NCBI GenBank assembly: GCA_946611595.1
Contig: CAMODY010000080.1
Location: 1-8,208, forward strand
Length of the DNA: 8,208 nucleotides
Reading direction: 5' to 3'
DNA from: an uncultured Clostridia bacterium
Lineage (GTDB): Bacteria; Bacillota; Clostridia; Lachnospirales; Lachnospiraceae
Numbering within the stretch: position 1 is the stretch's first letter; each line of letters begins with the position of its first letter. A program made the translations under genes and the position numbers. The notes beneath the pieces were generated by a model that saw only the letters and a program-made list of their open reading frames with translations, searched no databases and was not told where the DNA came from. This document shows, in pieces, positions 1 through 6,239 of this stretch.

Positions 1-375
1 ATGAAAGAAGCGGAGGCGGTGCTGGAAGTTGGACCAAGAAAAGATCCGAACTCCTGGTATTTCCGCTTTGATGATTACCGTCTGGATTACATGATCGAAA
101 CCATACGTGAGAAAGAGATCGACCCGATACTGCTCGTCCATTCAGCGATTCCAATGCTGATGGAACATGATAAAACCCATGAGAATGAACTTTCAAAAAC
201 ACTTAGAGTTTTTCTGGAAAACCAGGGAAATGTCACGCAGGCAGCAGAAGCGTTGTTCATACACCGAACAACCCTGTTCCGAAGGCTGAACCAGATCAAA
301 GACATGACAGGCCTCAATTTAGACGATATGGATTTGATGTTTGAACTACAACTTTCCTACCGGATCTTAACGTGA
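1..375 (+). CDS. PucR-family transcriptional regulator, C-terminal part (5' end outside window)
   Basis: This is the C-terminal end of a PucR/CdaR-type DNA-binding regulator, 124 residues visible. The segment around residues 67-112 is the PucR-type helix-turn-helix: an 'L..FLENQGNVTQAAEALFIH' stretch followed by 'HRTTLFRRL' and 'IKDMTGL', the pattern used by this family to bind DNA. Residues 15-50 (WYFRFDDYRLDY, then DPILLVH) match the short region that normally precedes this HTH. Full-length members are usually 300-550 residues, and no ribosome binding site can be seen because the window begins at this ATG, so the ATG is probably an internal Met and the gene starts upstream. It is less similar to the two - strand regulators than they are to each other. 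The stop codon lies in the left arm of a REP-like palindrome. The inducer is unknown. Confidence 0.85.
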   Translation: MKEAEAVLEVGPRKDPNSWYFRFDDYRLDYMIETIREKEIDPILLVHSAIPMLMEHDKTHENELSKTLRVFLENQGNVTQAAEALFIHRTTLFRRLNQIKDMTGLNLDDMDLMFELQLSYRILT

Positions 376-399
376 CAAGGGGACGGTTCTGTTGTCACG
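371..399. repeat. REP-like palindrome between convergent genes
   Basis: The arms CGTGACAA (371-378) and TTGTCACG (392-399) are perfect inverted repeats around a 13-base centre containing GGGGACGGTTCT. Inside the centre, GGA and TTC/T can pair weakly. From memory, the GTGACA-n-GGGGACGGTTCT-n-TGTCAC pattern recurs as an intergenic palindrome in many clostridial and other genomes, often linked to IS200-like Y1 (RAYT/REP-associated) transposases. No transposase is present here. The element fills the gap between two convergent genes and contributes the TGA stop of each (373-375 on +, 395-397 on -). It could act as a bidirectional transcription stop, but neither side has a long T run. Confidence 0.7.
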
Positions 400-1942
400 A
401 ATGGCTGATCTTATGCATCTCGTAAGAGATGATCAGATACTGGCGTTCCTTCGGATCGTCATAATCGATATTGACCAGTGACTCGATCTTCTTTAAACGA
501 TAGGTCATCGTGTTTCTATGAATATAGAGATAGTCTGCAGCGGCGGAAATGTTGCGCTCGCAGATCAGATATGCATATAGGGTTTCTGCCAGTTCGGTTT
601 CGTTTTCTGCATCCTGTTTTAATAGTTTTTCCATGATTGGATGGCAATAGGTCTTTGCAGATTCTTTCTGGAAGAAGATATTCGCAATATGATGCATGAA
701 ATAATCGCTGTAGATATATAAGCCCGGATCCTGTTTTTCCGTGATGCCGATCTCGATAGCCCGGAGAGCCTGTTTATAATACTCTGACAGATCCATAAGA
801 TCGGAAAAAATATTGCTGAGTCCGGCAAAGATATCAAGCTCGGAACAGAGCTTTTGGATCCGCTTGTAATCTTTTTCTGTAAGCTCCTGATTTTTCGGAA
901 GACAGAAAAGAACGATGATCTCTCCGTTGTACATCAAGGTTTTTGTATCCGGGAATAAACCTTCCAAGCGGTTTCGGATCAGGAAAACGTTCAAAGTACT
1001 TGAGCTTCTTGCCGTTTCAACAACAAGGCAGTACATATTGTCTGAGAATGTCGTATTAACATATCCAAGGCGTTTTTGATAGCGCTTTGGCGTTGCAATC
1101 TTTCCATCTAAAAGATCTTTTAAGAAATACTCATATGGGTAGCCGCTGTTGTCATTTACGAACTCTTCTTTACGTAGTTGCTGGTAGACCCCTTCCTTCA
1201 GCATGGTCAATAATTCATAATCCGTCTCATTAAACGGGCGATTAACGGCGTTGATTACGATGTGTCCCAAGTCTTTTCTGGTATCGATCGCGCAGATCAA
1301 TTGCTCAAAGCCCTGCTCTTTGTGATATACCTTGATCGGTTTTTCACTCTTTTTGACTTTTTCATGAATGTGATTTGCTTTATTGATAATATTAAATTCT
1401 TCTTCGGTAAAGCCCATATTGTCGCAGATCCGTTTGCTAATCGGATCCGCTTTTGCCATTTCCCAATTGCATGCAAGTAAATGGTACCCCGCATCAAAAA
1501 CAAAGACCGGATTGTTGAAGGCTCTTGTAAAAGCATCGACTAGGGACTGGATACCGTTTTCATAAAAAAGGATATTCAGGATCGTTTCCGCCATAAGACC
1601 TGAGCCTACAACCGTGTTGAAATAATCCCGGAGATCGGTAAAAACCGAATCTGTGTATGGCTCAAATACTTCGAGGTAATTGACCGTGACAGGATATTTC
1701 GCCAATGCTTTGGCTACATCTTTTCTTTCCTCATTAAAAATCAGAAGATTCATGGATTCGATCAGTGCACGGCCTTTCAGTTCGGACGGTGACTTTACGA
1801 CATAAAGGACATGCTCTGTCAGCGGAGCCGTTGTCCGCTTCAGATAGTCGAAGCTGGTCAGACAATAGTCCGGCGCTTCAATTGAAACTTGGGATTCTTT
1901 TCCCTCGAATAGTTTTTGAATGGAATCTAAACCAATAAACAT
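395..1942 (-). CDS. PucR/CdaR-like transcriptional regulator, paralogue 1 (515 aa)
   Basis: This is a cytoplasmic regulator with no signal peptide or membrane segment visible. Residues 1-115 form a variable N-terminal region. Residues about 120-255 look like a GAF/PAS-type sensory domain, with NPVFVFD (144-150) and GFEQLICAIDT followed by GHIVINAVNRP (211-236). Residues about 265-400 look like the CdaR GGDEF-like linker (YEYFLKDLLDGK at 270-281, then YYKQALRAIEIG). Residues 451-496 are the PucR-type helix-turn-helix, with NISAAADYLYIHRNTMTYRL. The start is set by GGGAGAGG (1947-1954 on the complement) just upstream of the ATG. It is a clear paralogue of the next regulator: the sensory core and HTH match closely while the N-termini have diverged, which suggests a duplication and different effectors. 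The last residues, ISHS, run into the REP-like palindrome, which provides the stop. Probable target: the neighbouring catabolic genes or itself. The inducer is unknown. Confidence 0.9.
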   Translation of the reverse strand: MFIGLDSIQKLFEGKESQVSIEAPDYCLTSFDYLKRTTAPLTEHVLYVVKSPSELKGRALIESMNLLIFNEERKDVAKALAKYPVTVNYLEVFEPYTDSVFTDLRDYFNTVVGSGLMAETILNILFYENGIQSLVDAFTRAFNNPVFVFDAGYHLLACNWEMAKADPISKRICDNMGFTEEEFNIINKANHIHEKVKKSEKPIKVYHKEQGFEQLICAIDTRKDLGHIVINAVNRPFNETDYELLTMLKEGVYQQLRKEEFVNDNSGYPYEYFLKDLLDGKIATPKRYQKRLGYVNTTFSDNMYCLVVETARSSSTLNVFLIRNRLEGLFPDTKTLMYNGEIIVLFCLPKNQELTEKDYKRIQKLCSELDIFAGLSNIFSDLMDLSEYYKQALRAIEIGITEKQDPGLYIYSDYFMHHIANIFFQKESAKTYCHPIMEKLLKQDAENETELAETLYAYLICERNISAAADYLYIHRNTMTYRLKKIESLVNIDYDDPKERQYLIISYEMHKISHS

Positions 1943-1946
1943 AATA

Positions 1947-1954
1947 CCTCTCCC
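1947..1954 (-). promoter_or_regulatory. Ribosome binding site of regulator paralogue 1
   Basis: On the - strand this reads GGGAGAGG, followed by TATT and the ATG. The GGGAG core sits 7 bases from the start codon. It supports the chosen start at 1942. Confidence 0.6.
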
Positions 1955-1960
1955 TTTGCA

Positions 1961-1986
1961 TCGATTGTGTATCAGTGCACAATTGA
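1961..1986. promoter_or_regulatory. Candidate operator: imperfect inverted repeat
   Basis: TCGATTGTG-N8-CACAATTGA has 9-base arms that match at 8 of 9 positions. It lies immediately downstream of the predicted -10 box of regulator paralogue 1, and its right arm touches that box. A protein bound here would block transcription, so autoregulation is a reasonable inference. The binding protein is unknown. Confidence 0.45.
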
Positions 1987-1994
1987 TTATATCA
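1986..1994 (-). promoter_or_regulatory. Extended -10 promoter for regulator paralogue 1
   Basis: On the - strand this reads TGATATAAT, a TGn extension plus a perfect TATAAT. No good -35 box lies 16-18 bases upstream, which fits an extended -10 promoter. The leader would be about 35-40 bases. Read-through from the upstream regulator is also possible, since no terminator hairpin was seen in the 98-base gap. Confidence 0.5.
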
Positions 1995-2040
1995 TAGTTT
2001 AGGGAAAAGTATCATACGAGATTCGGATAGGAAGAGACTG

Positions 2041-3582
2041 CTATTTTCTATAAAGCTCGTACGATAAGATGATATGCTGTCGTTCGCTGAAATCATCGTA
2101 ATCGATATCGACCAGTTCATTGATCTTTTTCAGCCGGTAAACTAAGGTGTTCCGGTGCATAAACAGAGCTTTTGCGGTTGCAGCAACGTTTCGCTCATTG
2201 GTCAGATATGCATAAAGAGTATCTGCATAAGAAGTATTGTTCATTTTGTCATGTTCTAAAAGAAGTTTCAGTTTTGTGTTGCAGAATGCATCCAGAGATT
2301 CTTTCTGGCGGAAGACGCTGGAGAGATGCTGCATATAATTATCTTTGTAAAGGAAAAGATTCGGTGCAGGATCCGTTAGCGCACCAAGTTCAATGGAGCG
2401 GAGCGCCTGATTATAATATTCCGTCAGCTCTAAAATATTGGAAAAGCAGTTGCCCATTCCGGCATACAGCCCATATTGCTGACACATAGAACGAAGCATT
2501 TCCTGATCTTTTTTCGGCATAAAAGAATCCTTTGCATAATTAAAGATCAGAATGATTCCGCCGCCGTAAGTGATGCTGACAGCATTTGGGAAGGAAGTTT
2601 CAAAAACAGATCGCACATGCATTATGTTGATCGTTCCAAGACTGCGTGCCGTTTCAATGACCATGCAATACATATTTCCGTAGAACTTGGATTCCACGTA
2701 ATTCATGCGGTCAGCATTTGGCGCTTCGACCGTCATTTTCCCATCTAAAATATCCCTTAAGAAATATTCATAGTTGAATCCGCGGTTGTTCCGGATAAAT
2801 TCGTCCTTTTTCATCTGCTGGTCGATGGCTTCTTTTAAGATATAAAGAAGTTTCGCATCTTCTTCCACCAGCGGCCGGTTTGTTGCGTTAAGAACAATAT
2901 GCCCCATATCTTTTTTTGTATCAATGGCACAGATCAGCTGTTCAAATCCAAGCTCCGGATGTTTTACTTTCACCGGATACTCGCTGGAAGTAACTTTTTT
3001 ATGTATGTGGTTTTTATTCAGGATGTCGTATTCTGCCTGAGTAAAGCCGCCGGCTTCAATGATATTACGTCCATGTTCGTCATCATTGTTTTCGTCCCAG
3101 GTGGATGCAAGCAGGCGGAAATCTGTATCAAAAACAAAGATCGGATTATGGAAAGCGGGACGTGTCTTATCCAGCATGTACTGAATGCCGCCTTCAGAAA
3201 AAAGAATCTCCAGCATGGAGTCCGCAAACATGCCGCGCGCACTGATGTCATCAAAGAATTCCAAAAGACGTTGACATATTGTCACAATATCTGCACCCTG
3301 AATTTTAATGATCGAAAGATCCTCAGCCGGACATTCTTTGAATTCAATCTCTTCCGATAAATCGTTGACCAAAATCAAAAAGAATGCATCCTTTGGTGGA
3401 TGTAACTTTTTGGCAACCTCTTTGTTTTCCAATACATGAAGAGTATGAAGGGAATAGTATGGCGGAAAAACATTGTCATGAATATAGACAAAACTGCTCA
3501 GATTATATGCCCTGTCGGTAGCGCGGTAGATACAGGGGTAGTCCTGAAACAAATCACGAATATTGTCCAATTGTAGGTACAT
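2041..3582 (-). CDS. PucR/CdaR-like transcriptional regulator, paralogue 2 (513 aa)
   Basis: This is a soluble regulator with the same layout as the neighbouring paralogue. It has a divergent N-terminus (1-115) and a GAF/PAS-like core (about 120-255), with NPIFVFD at 146-152 and GFEQLICAIDT followed by GHIVLNATNRP (212-237). A CdaR GGDEF-like region follows (about 270-402, with YEYFLRDILDGK and YYNQALRSIELG). The PucR helix-turn-helix is at 452-497 (NVAATAKALFMHRNTLVYRL). The ATG at 3582 was chosen because GGAGG sits 6 bases upstream. An in-frame ATG at 3630 would add 16 residues (MTFSSILLPLKLWRFH) but lacks a ribosome binding site and does not match the start of the paralogue. The gene is divergent from the flavin oxidoreductase, with 175 bases between the two starts, so it is the most likely regulator of that operon. 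That role is inferred from position. Confidence 0.9.
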   Translation of the reverse strand: MYLQLDNIRDLFQDYPCIYRATDRAYNLSSFVYIHDNVFPPYYSLHTLHVLENKEVAKKLHPPKDAFFLILVNDLSEEIEFKECPAEDLSIIKIQGADIVTICQRLLEFFDDISARGMFADSMLEILFSEGGIQYMLDKTRPAFHNPIFVFDTDFRLLASTWDENNDDEHGRNIIEAGGFTQAEYDILNKNHIHKKVTSSEYPVKVKHPELGFEQLICAIDTKKDMGHIVLNATNRPLVEEDAKLLYILKEAIDQQMKKDEFIRNNRGFNYEYFLRDILDGKMTVEAPNADRMNYVESKFYGNMYCMVIETARSLGTINIMHVRSVFETSFPNAVSITYGGGIILIFNYAKDSFMPKKDQEMLRSMCQQYGLYAGMGNCFSNILELTEYYNQALRSIELGALTDPAPNLFLYKDNYMQHLSSVFRQKESLDAFCNTKLKLLLEHDKMNNTSYADTLYAYLTNERNVAATAKALFMHRNTLVYRLKKINELVDIDYDDFSERQHIILSYELYRK

Positions 3583-3588
3583 GTGAAA

Positions 3589-3593
3589 CCTCC
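3589..3593 (-). promoter_or_regulatory. Ribosome binding site deciding the start of regulator paralogue 2
   Basis: On the - strand GGAGG is followed by six bases and the ATG at 3582. No comparable site precedes the upstream in-frame ATG at 3630, so the shorter protein is preferred. Confidence 0.65.
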
Positions 3594-3678
3594 ATAACTT
3601 CAGTGGCAATAGGATACTGGAAAAAGTCAAGCCCGAACAGTGGTCAATTCCGCATAAAATGAAGATGCCCTTTCGTGG

Positions 3679-3708
3679 ATTATATACCTAAAAAATGAAT
3701 TGCGACAA
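3679..3708 (-). promoter_or_regulatory. Promoter for regulator paralogue 2
   Basis: On the - strand a TTGTCG -35 box (3703-3708) is separated by 18 bases from a perfect TATAAT -10 box (3679-3684). The transcript would have a leader of roughly 90 bases. The -35 box overlaps the left arm of the inverted repeat at 3705-3740. On the + strand of the same region I found no convincing promoter for the oxidoreductase operon, although one is expected between 3583 and 3757. Confidence 0.5.
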
Positions 3709-3740
3709 CCGATATTATTGTAATTGTAGAAATAGGTTGT
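3705..3740. promoter_or_regulatory. Candidate operator in the divergent intergenic region
   Basis: ACAACCGAT (3705-3713) and ATAGGTTGT (3732-3740) are inverted arms matching at 8 of 9 positions, with an 18-base AT-rich spacer that contains two tandem ATTGTA units (3717-3728). The site overlaps the -35 box of the regulator promoter and ends just before the ribosome binding site of the oxidoreductase gene, so one bound protein could control both directions. This is a candidate only. Confidence 0.4.
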
Positions 3741-3746
3741 TTGGGG

Positions 3747-3752
3747 AAGGAG
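3747..3752 (+). promoter_or_regulatory. Ribosome binding site deciding the start of the flavin oxidoreductase
   Basis: AAGGAG lies 5 bases before the ATG at 3758. An in-frame ATG at 3695 would add 21 residues rich in Cys, Asn and Arg, but it has no ribosome binding site and falls inside the promoter/operator region, so it is rejected. Confidence 0.7.
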
Positions 3753-3757
3753 TATTT

Positions 3758-5680
3758 ATGGAAAACAAATATTATCCGAATCTTTTTAAAAAAGGGAAGA
3801 TCGGCAAGCTGACTTTAAAGAACCGAACGATACGAAACAGTATGGGAACCTATCTCAGTAATCCCACTGACAATTCCGTAACGTTAAACAATATCAAAGC
3901 TGCCGCAGAGGCAGCAGATGGCGGAGTCGGCCTTGTGTTTATGGACAATGTTCTGATCAACCATTCCTATCATATGGGCCTGAATGCAGCAGATGATAAG
4001 CAGATCCCGGGACTATCGCTCATGGCGGATGCAATCAAGCAGCATGGAGCGGCGGCGGGTATGCAGCTTTCCCATCCGGGACGTGATGGCGGTTTTGTAG
4101 GAGGTGACGATTGCGTTGCAGCATCCCGGATAACCGCAGAATCCTGGTTTGAGATGGGAATGCCGGCACCACGGGAAATGTCGATCGAAGAGATCAAAGA
4201 GGTCATCGAGCAGTATGGAGATGCAGCGCTTCGCGTGAAGAGGGCAGGGTTTGACCTTGTGGAAGTCATGGCGGCTGCAGGCTGCCTCCCATGCAACTTC
4301 CTTTCACCGAAAGATAATCAGAGAAGGGATATGTACGGCGGCGACCTGCACAACAGGATGCGCTTTTGCATCGAAGTCGCAAGAAATATCCGCAAAAAAT
4401 GCGGCGCAGATTTTCCGCTCAGCTTTAAGCTTTCCGGTGATGACAGAGAAGGCGGTATCCATATTGAAGAGACCGTGGAAGTCTGCAAAGCCCTGGAAAA
4501 AGAGGGTGTTGATCTCTTCAATATTGTTGGTGGAACACATGCTACGACCTGGACCCAGACCGGGTTTTATCCGGAAGGAATCTATGTTCCATATGCAGAG
4601 GCAGTAAAGGCGGCAGTTCACGTTCCGGTACTGGTTACCGGCAATATCCAGACCCCTGAGTTTGCAGAACAGCTTCTTGCTGAGGGAAAAGCAGACTTTA
4701 TCGGTCTTGCAAGAACCCAGCTGGCAGATCCGTTCTTTGTAAAGAAAGCAAAAGAGGGAAGGGCAGAGGATATTGTTCCGTGTATCCGCTGCATGATCGG
4801 CTGTAATGATTATGGTTTGCTCGCCAATACCGTGATCCACTGTGCAGTCAATCCGACACTTTATAAATACGAATGCCCGAAGATCGTAAAGACAGATGCA
4901 CCGAAAAAAATCGCGGTTATCGGCGGAGGCCCTGCGGGCCTTGAAGCTGCAGTAACCGCAAAGCTGCGCGGCCATGATGTAACTCTTTTTGAAAAGAGAA
5001 AGATTGGCGGTCTGATGATCGAAGCCGGAGCACCGGAATTTAAGAAAGATATCCGCAGACTGATCACTTACTACGAAACACAGCTTAAAAAACTGGAAAT
5101 ACCGGTCGTGGAAAAAGAAGCGACAGCTGAAGATATCCGAAACGGAGGATTTGAACGGGCGATCGTTGCAGTCGGCGGTATTCCGAGAACGATCGATGTT
5201 CCGGGAATCGATCTTCCGATTGTTTCCCAGGCGCTTGACGTACTGGGAGGAAACCTCCCTGAGGGCGATTCTGCAGTTGTGATCGGCGGTGGAATTACCG
5301 GAGCTGAAACAGCACTGGAACTGGCAGCTGCCGGAAAGAAGGTTACGATCGTTGAAATGATGGATCAGTTCCTTGCGAAATTCTCTGCTGCGAATCCGGC
5401 ATATTTTGAGGCCGTCTATGGAGCTGGTATCAAGGTGATAACAGGAAAACGGCTGGAGAAAGTAGAGCCGGGAAAGGCCATCGTTGTGGACCGGTTTGGA
5501 AACAAAGAAGAGTTGGAGACAGCTGCTGTAGTAATCTCCGCAGGCTTCGTTCCGCAGCATCAGCTGGCGGAGGAATTGGATGAGTTTATCGAAGATGTGA
5601 TCGAGATTGGAGACGGAAAACAGGTGCGGCAGATCTATGATGCGATCCGCGAAGGATATGCCGCGGCCAGAAATATGTAG
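3758..5680 (+). CDS. FadH/BaiCD-like NAD(P)H:flavin oxidoreductase (OYE family, 640 aa)
   Basis: This is a cytoplasmic ene-reductase of the 2,4-dienoyl-CoA reductase type, expected to reduce an activated C=C bond using NAD(P)H through FAD, a [4Fe-4S] cluster and FMN. Residues 1-335 are the Old Yellow Enzyme TIM barrel: LKNRTIRNSM near the start, QLSHPGRDGG (103-112), NQRRDMYGGDLHNRMRF (187-203), and late FMN-site motifs VTGNIQTPEFA and GLART. Cys342, Cys345, Cys349 and Cys362 form the iron-sulfur motif. Residues 383-640 carry two dinucleotide-binding folds, with GGGPAGLEAA (389-398) and GGGITGAETA (510-519). Length is close to the usual 640-680. Compared with E. coli FadH as remembered, the His in 'GWHE' appears kept (His261 in GGTHA), but the active-site Tyr of the 'GYL' motif is Cys176 (AAAGCLPCNF). 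The substrate therefore may not be an ordinary dienoyl-CoA. Bile-acid, flavonoid, cinnamate or alicyclic enone reduction are all possible. It is the first gene of a two-gene unit. Confidence 0.9.
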   Translation: MENKYYPNLFKKGKIGKLTLKNRTIRNSMGTYLSNPTDNSVTLNNIKAAAEAADGGVGLVFMDNVLINHSYHMGLNAADDKQIPGLSLMADAIKQHGAAAGMQLSHPGRDGGFVGGDDCVAASRITAESWFEMGMPAPREMSIEEIKEVIEQYGDAALRVKRAGFDLVEVMAAAGCLPCNFLSPKDNQRRDMYGGDLHNRMRFCIEVARNIRKKCGADFPLSFKLSGDDREGGIHIEETVEVCKALEKEGVDLFNIVGGTHATTWTQTGFYPEGIYVPYAEAVKAAVHVPVLVTGNIQTPEFAEQLLAEGKADFIGLARTQLADPFFVKKAKEGRAEDIVPCIRCMIGCNDYGLLANTVIHCAVNPTLYKYECPKIVKTDAPKKIAVIGGGPAGLEAAVTAKLRGHDVTLFEKRKIGGLMIEAGAPEFKKDIRRLITYYETQLKKLEIPVVEKEATAEDIRNGGFERAIVAVGGIPRTIDVPGIDLPIVSQALDVLGGNLPEGDSAVVIGGGITGAETALELAAAGKKVTIVEMMDQFLAKFSAANPAYFEAVYGAGIKVITGKRLEKVEPGKAIVVDRFGNKEELETAAVVISAGFVPQHQLAEELDEFIEDVIEIGDGKQVRQIYDAIREGYAAARNM

Positions 5681-5695
5681 CATCCCGGGAATAGT

Positions 5696-5702
5696 AAGGA
5701 GG
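5696..5702 (+). promoter_or_regulatory. Ribosome binding site of the small barrel protein
   Basis: A full AAGGAGG lies 7 bases before the ATG at 5710, within the 29-base gap after the oxidoreductase stop. It supports translation of this short gene. Confidence 0.65.
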
Positions 5703-5709
5703 AATATTT

Positions 5710-6033
5710 ATGATCATCGTAAAAATTACCAGACACAATCAAATGTTTTTTGATGCAATTAAAGAGGACTCAAGCTGTATGGCTGAGCCGCTGAAAGGGC
5801 ATTATGAACTGCTTAAAAAATTAAAGGAAGAAGGGAAATATCTTGGTGGGTATTATCTGCCGGGAGACGGGCGTAGTATTCAGATCTTTAATTTTGAAGA
5901 TGAGTCGGAATTGGACAAAAACTATTTTGAGGATCCGATGAGTCATACTTTCGATATGGAGATCCTGCCGGGAGTGAATCTTTTAGACCACATACAGCAT
6001 GCACTGGATATGGAGATCGATCCGGAAAAATAG
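5710..6033 (+). CDS. Small muconolactone-isomerase-like / dimeric alpha-beta-barrel protein (107 aa)
   Basis: This is a soluble 107-residue protein with no signal or membrane segment. It opens with a strand (MIIVKITRHN). A helix follows (about 23-43, with LLKKLKEEGK), then strands with GGYYLPGDGRSIQIFNFED (46-64), a second helix and a last strand (FDMEILPGVNLLDHI, 81-95). This order, and the 'strand, D/E-rich turn, ELxxxYFxDPM, strand' pattern, resembles muconolactone delta-isomerase and YciI-type ferredoxin-like folds, which dimerise into small barrels. The match is by pattern only, and catalytic residues cannot be assigned. It sits 29 bases after the oxidoreductase, is followed by a terminator, and so is very likely co-transcribed with it. 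It may isomerise or bind the reductase substrate or product. It could also be a non-enzymatic member of the superfamily. Confidence 0.7.
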   Translation: MIIVKITRHNQMFFDAIKEDSSCMAEPLKGHYELLKKLKEEGKYLGGYYLPGDGRSIQIFNFEDESELDKNYFEDPMSHTFDMEILPGVNLLDHIQHALDMEIDPEK

Positions 6034-6058
6034 TAAAACAGATGCAGGATATAAAAGC

Positions 6059-6086
6059 AGCAGGCTGTTCTTTTGAACAGCCTGCT
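6059..6086 (+). terminator. Rho-independent terminator after the oxidoreductase operon
   Basis: AGCAGGCTGTTC (6059-6070), a TTTT loop and GAACAGCCTGCT (6075-6086) form a perfect 12-bp stem, followed by TTGTAT. The trailing T run is short, but the stem is strong and lies 25 bases after the stop codon. It separates this operon from the thiolase operon. Confidence 0.8.
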
Positions 6087-6141
6087 TTGTATATGGCACT
6101 CATGCACAAAAGGTCTTACCTATTTAGTGTGATTTGGTCAA

Positions 6142-6169
6142 TTACTCACATATTCCATCTCGTTATAAT
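6142..6169 (+). promoter_or_regulatory. Promoter for the thiolase operon
   Basis: A perfect TATAAT -10 box (6164-6169) lies 16 bases after a weak TTACTC -35 box (6142-6147). The position, after the terminator and about 70 bases before the thiolase start, fits a separate transcription unit. The weak -35 suggests activator dependence, which is inference. The leader contains a small GGGAAA-N5-TTTCCC hairpin (6184-6200) of unknown importance. Confidence 0.5.
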
Positions 6170-6225
6170 AAGCACAAACAACAGGGAAAGGGGATTTCCC
6201 GGTATTACAGAACATTATCGAGTGA

Positions 6226-6231
6226 AAGGAG
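6226..6231 (+). promoter_or_regulatory. Ribosome binding site deciding the start of the thiolase-like gene
   Basis: AAGGAG lies 8 bases before the ATG at 6240. The same reading frame is open back to 6042, but that stretch crosses the terminator and promoter and would give an unlikely 66-residue extension. Confidence 0.75.
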
Positions 6232-6239
6232 AAACATCG

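Noticed and set aside
3641..3650. TGGTCAATT shared by the divergent intergenic region (3641) and the thiolase promoter (6135-6143), as a possible common regulator site
   Set aside because: Only 9 bases are shared, it is not palindromic, and similar strings occur inside coding regions (for example near 1203). Chance is a sufficient explanation without comparative data.
4304..5683. Long open frame on the - strand opposite the flavin oxidoreductase (459 codons)
   Set aside because: It is antisense to a gene with clear family motifs, is rich in Cys, Ser and Phe, shows no domain pattern and has no ribosome binding site that I could support. It is a shadow of codon use on the + strand.
6184..6200. 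GGGAAA-N5-TTTCCC leader hairpin as a possible riboswitch or attenuator
   Set aside because: It is only a 6-bp stem without an alternative structure, T run or conserved aptamer pattern, so no regulatory RNA can be claimed.
6042..6239. In-frame N-terminal extension of the thiolase-like protein
   Set aside because: It would cross a strong terminator and the promoter, does not resemble thiolases, and a good ribosome binding site precedes the ATG at 6240.
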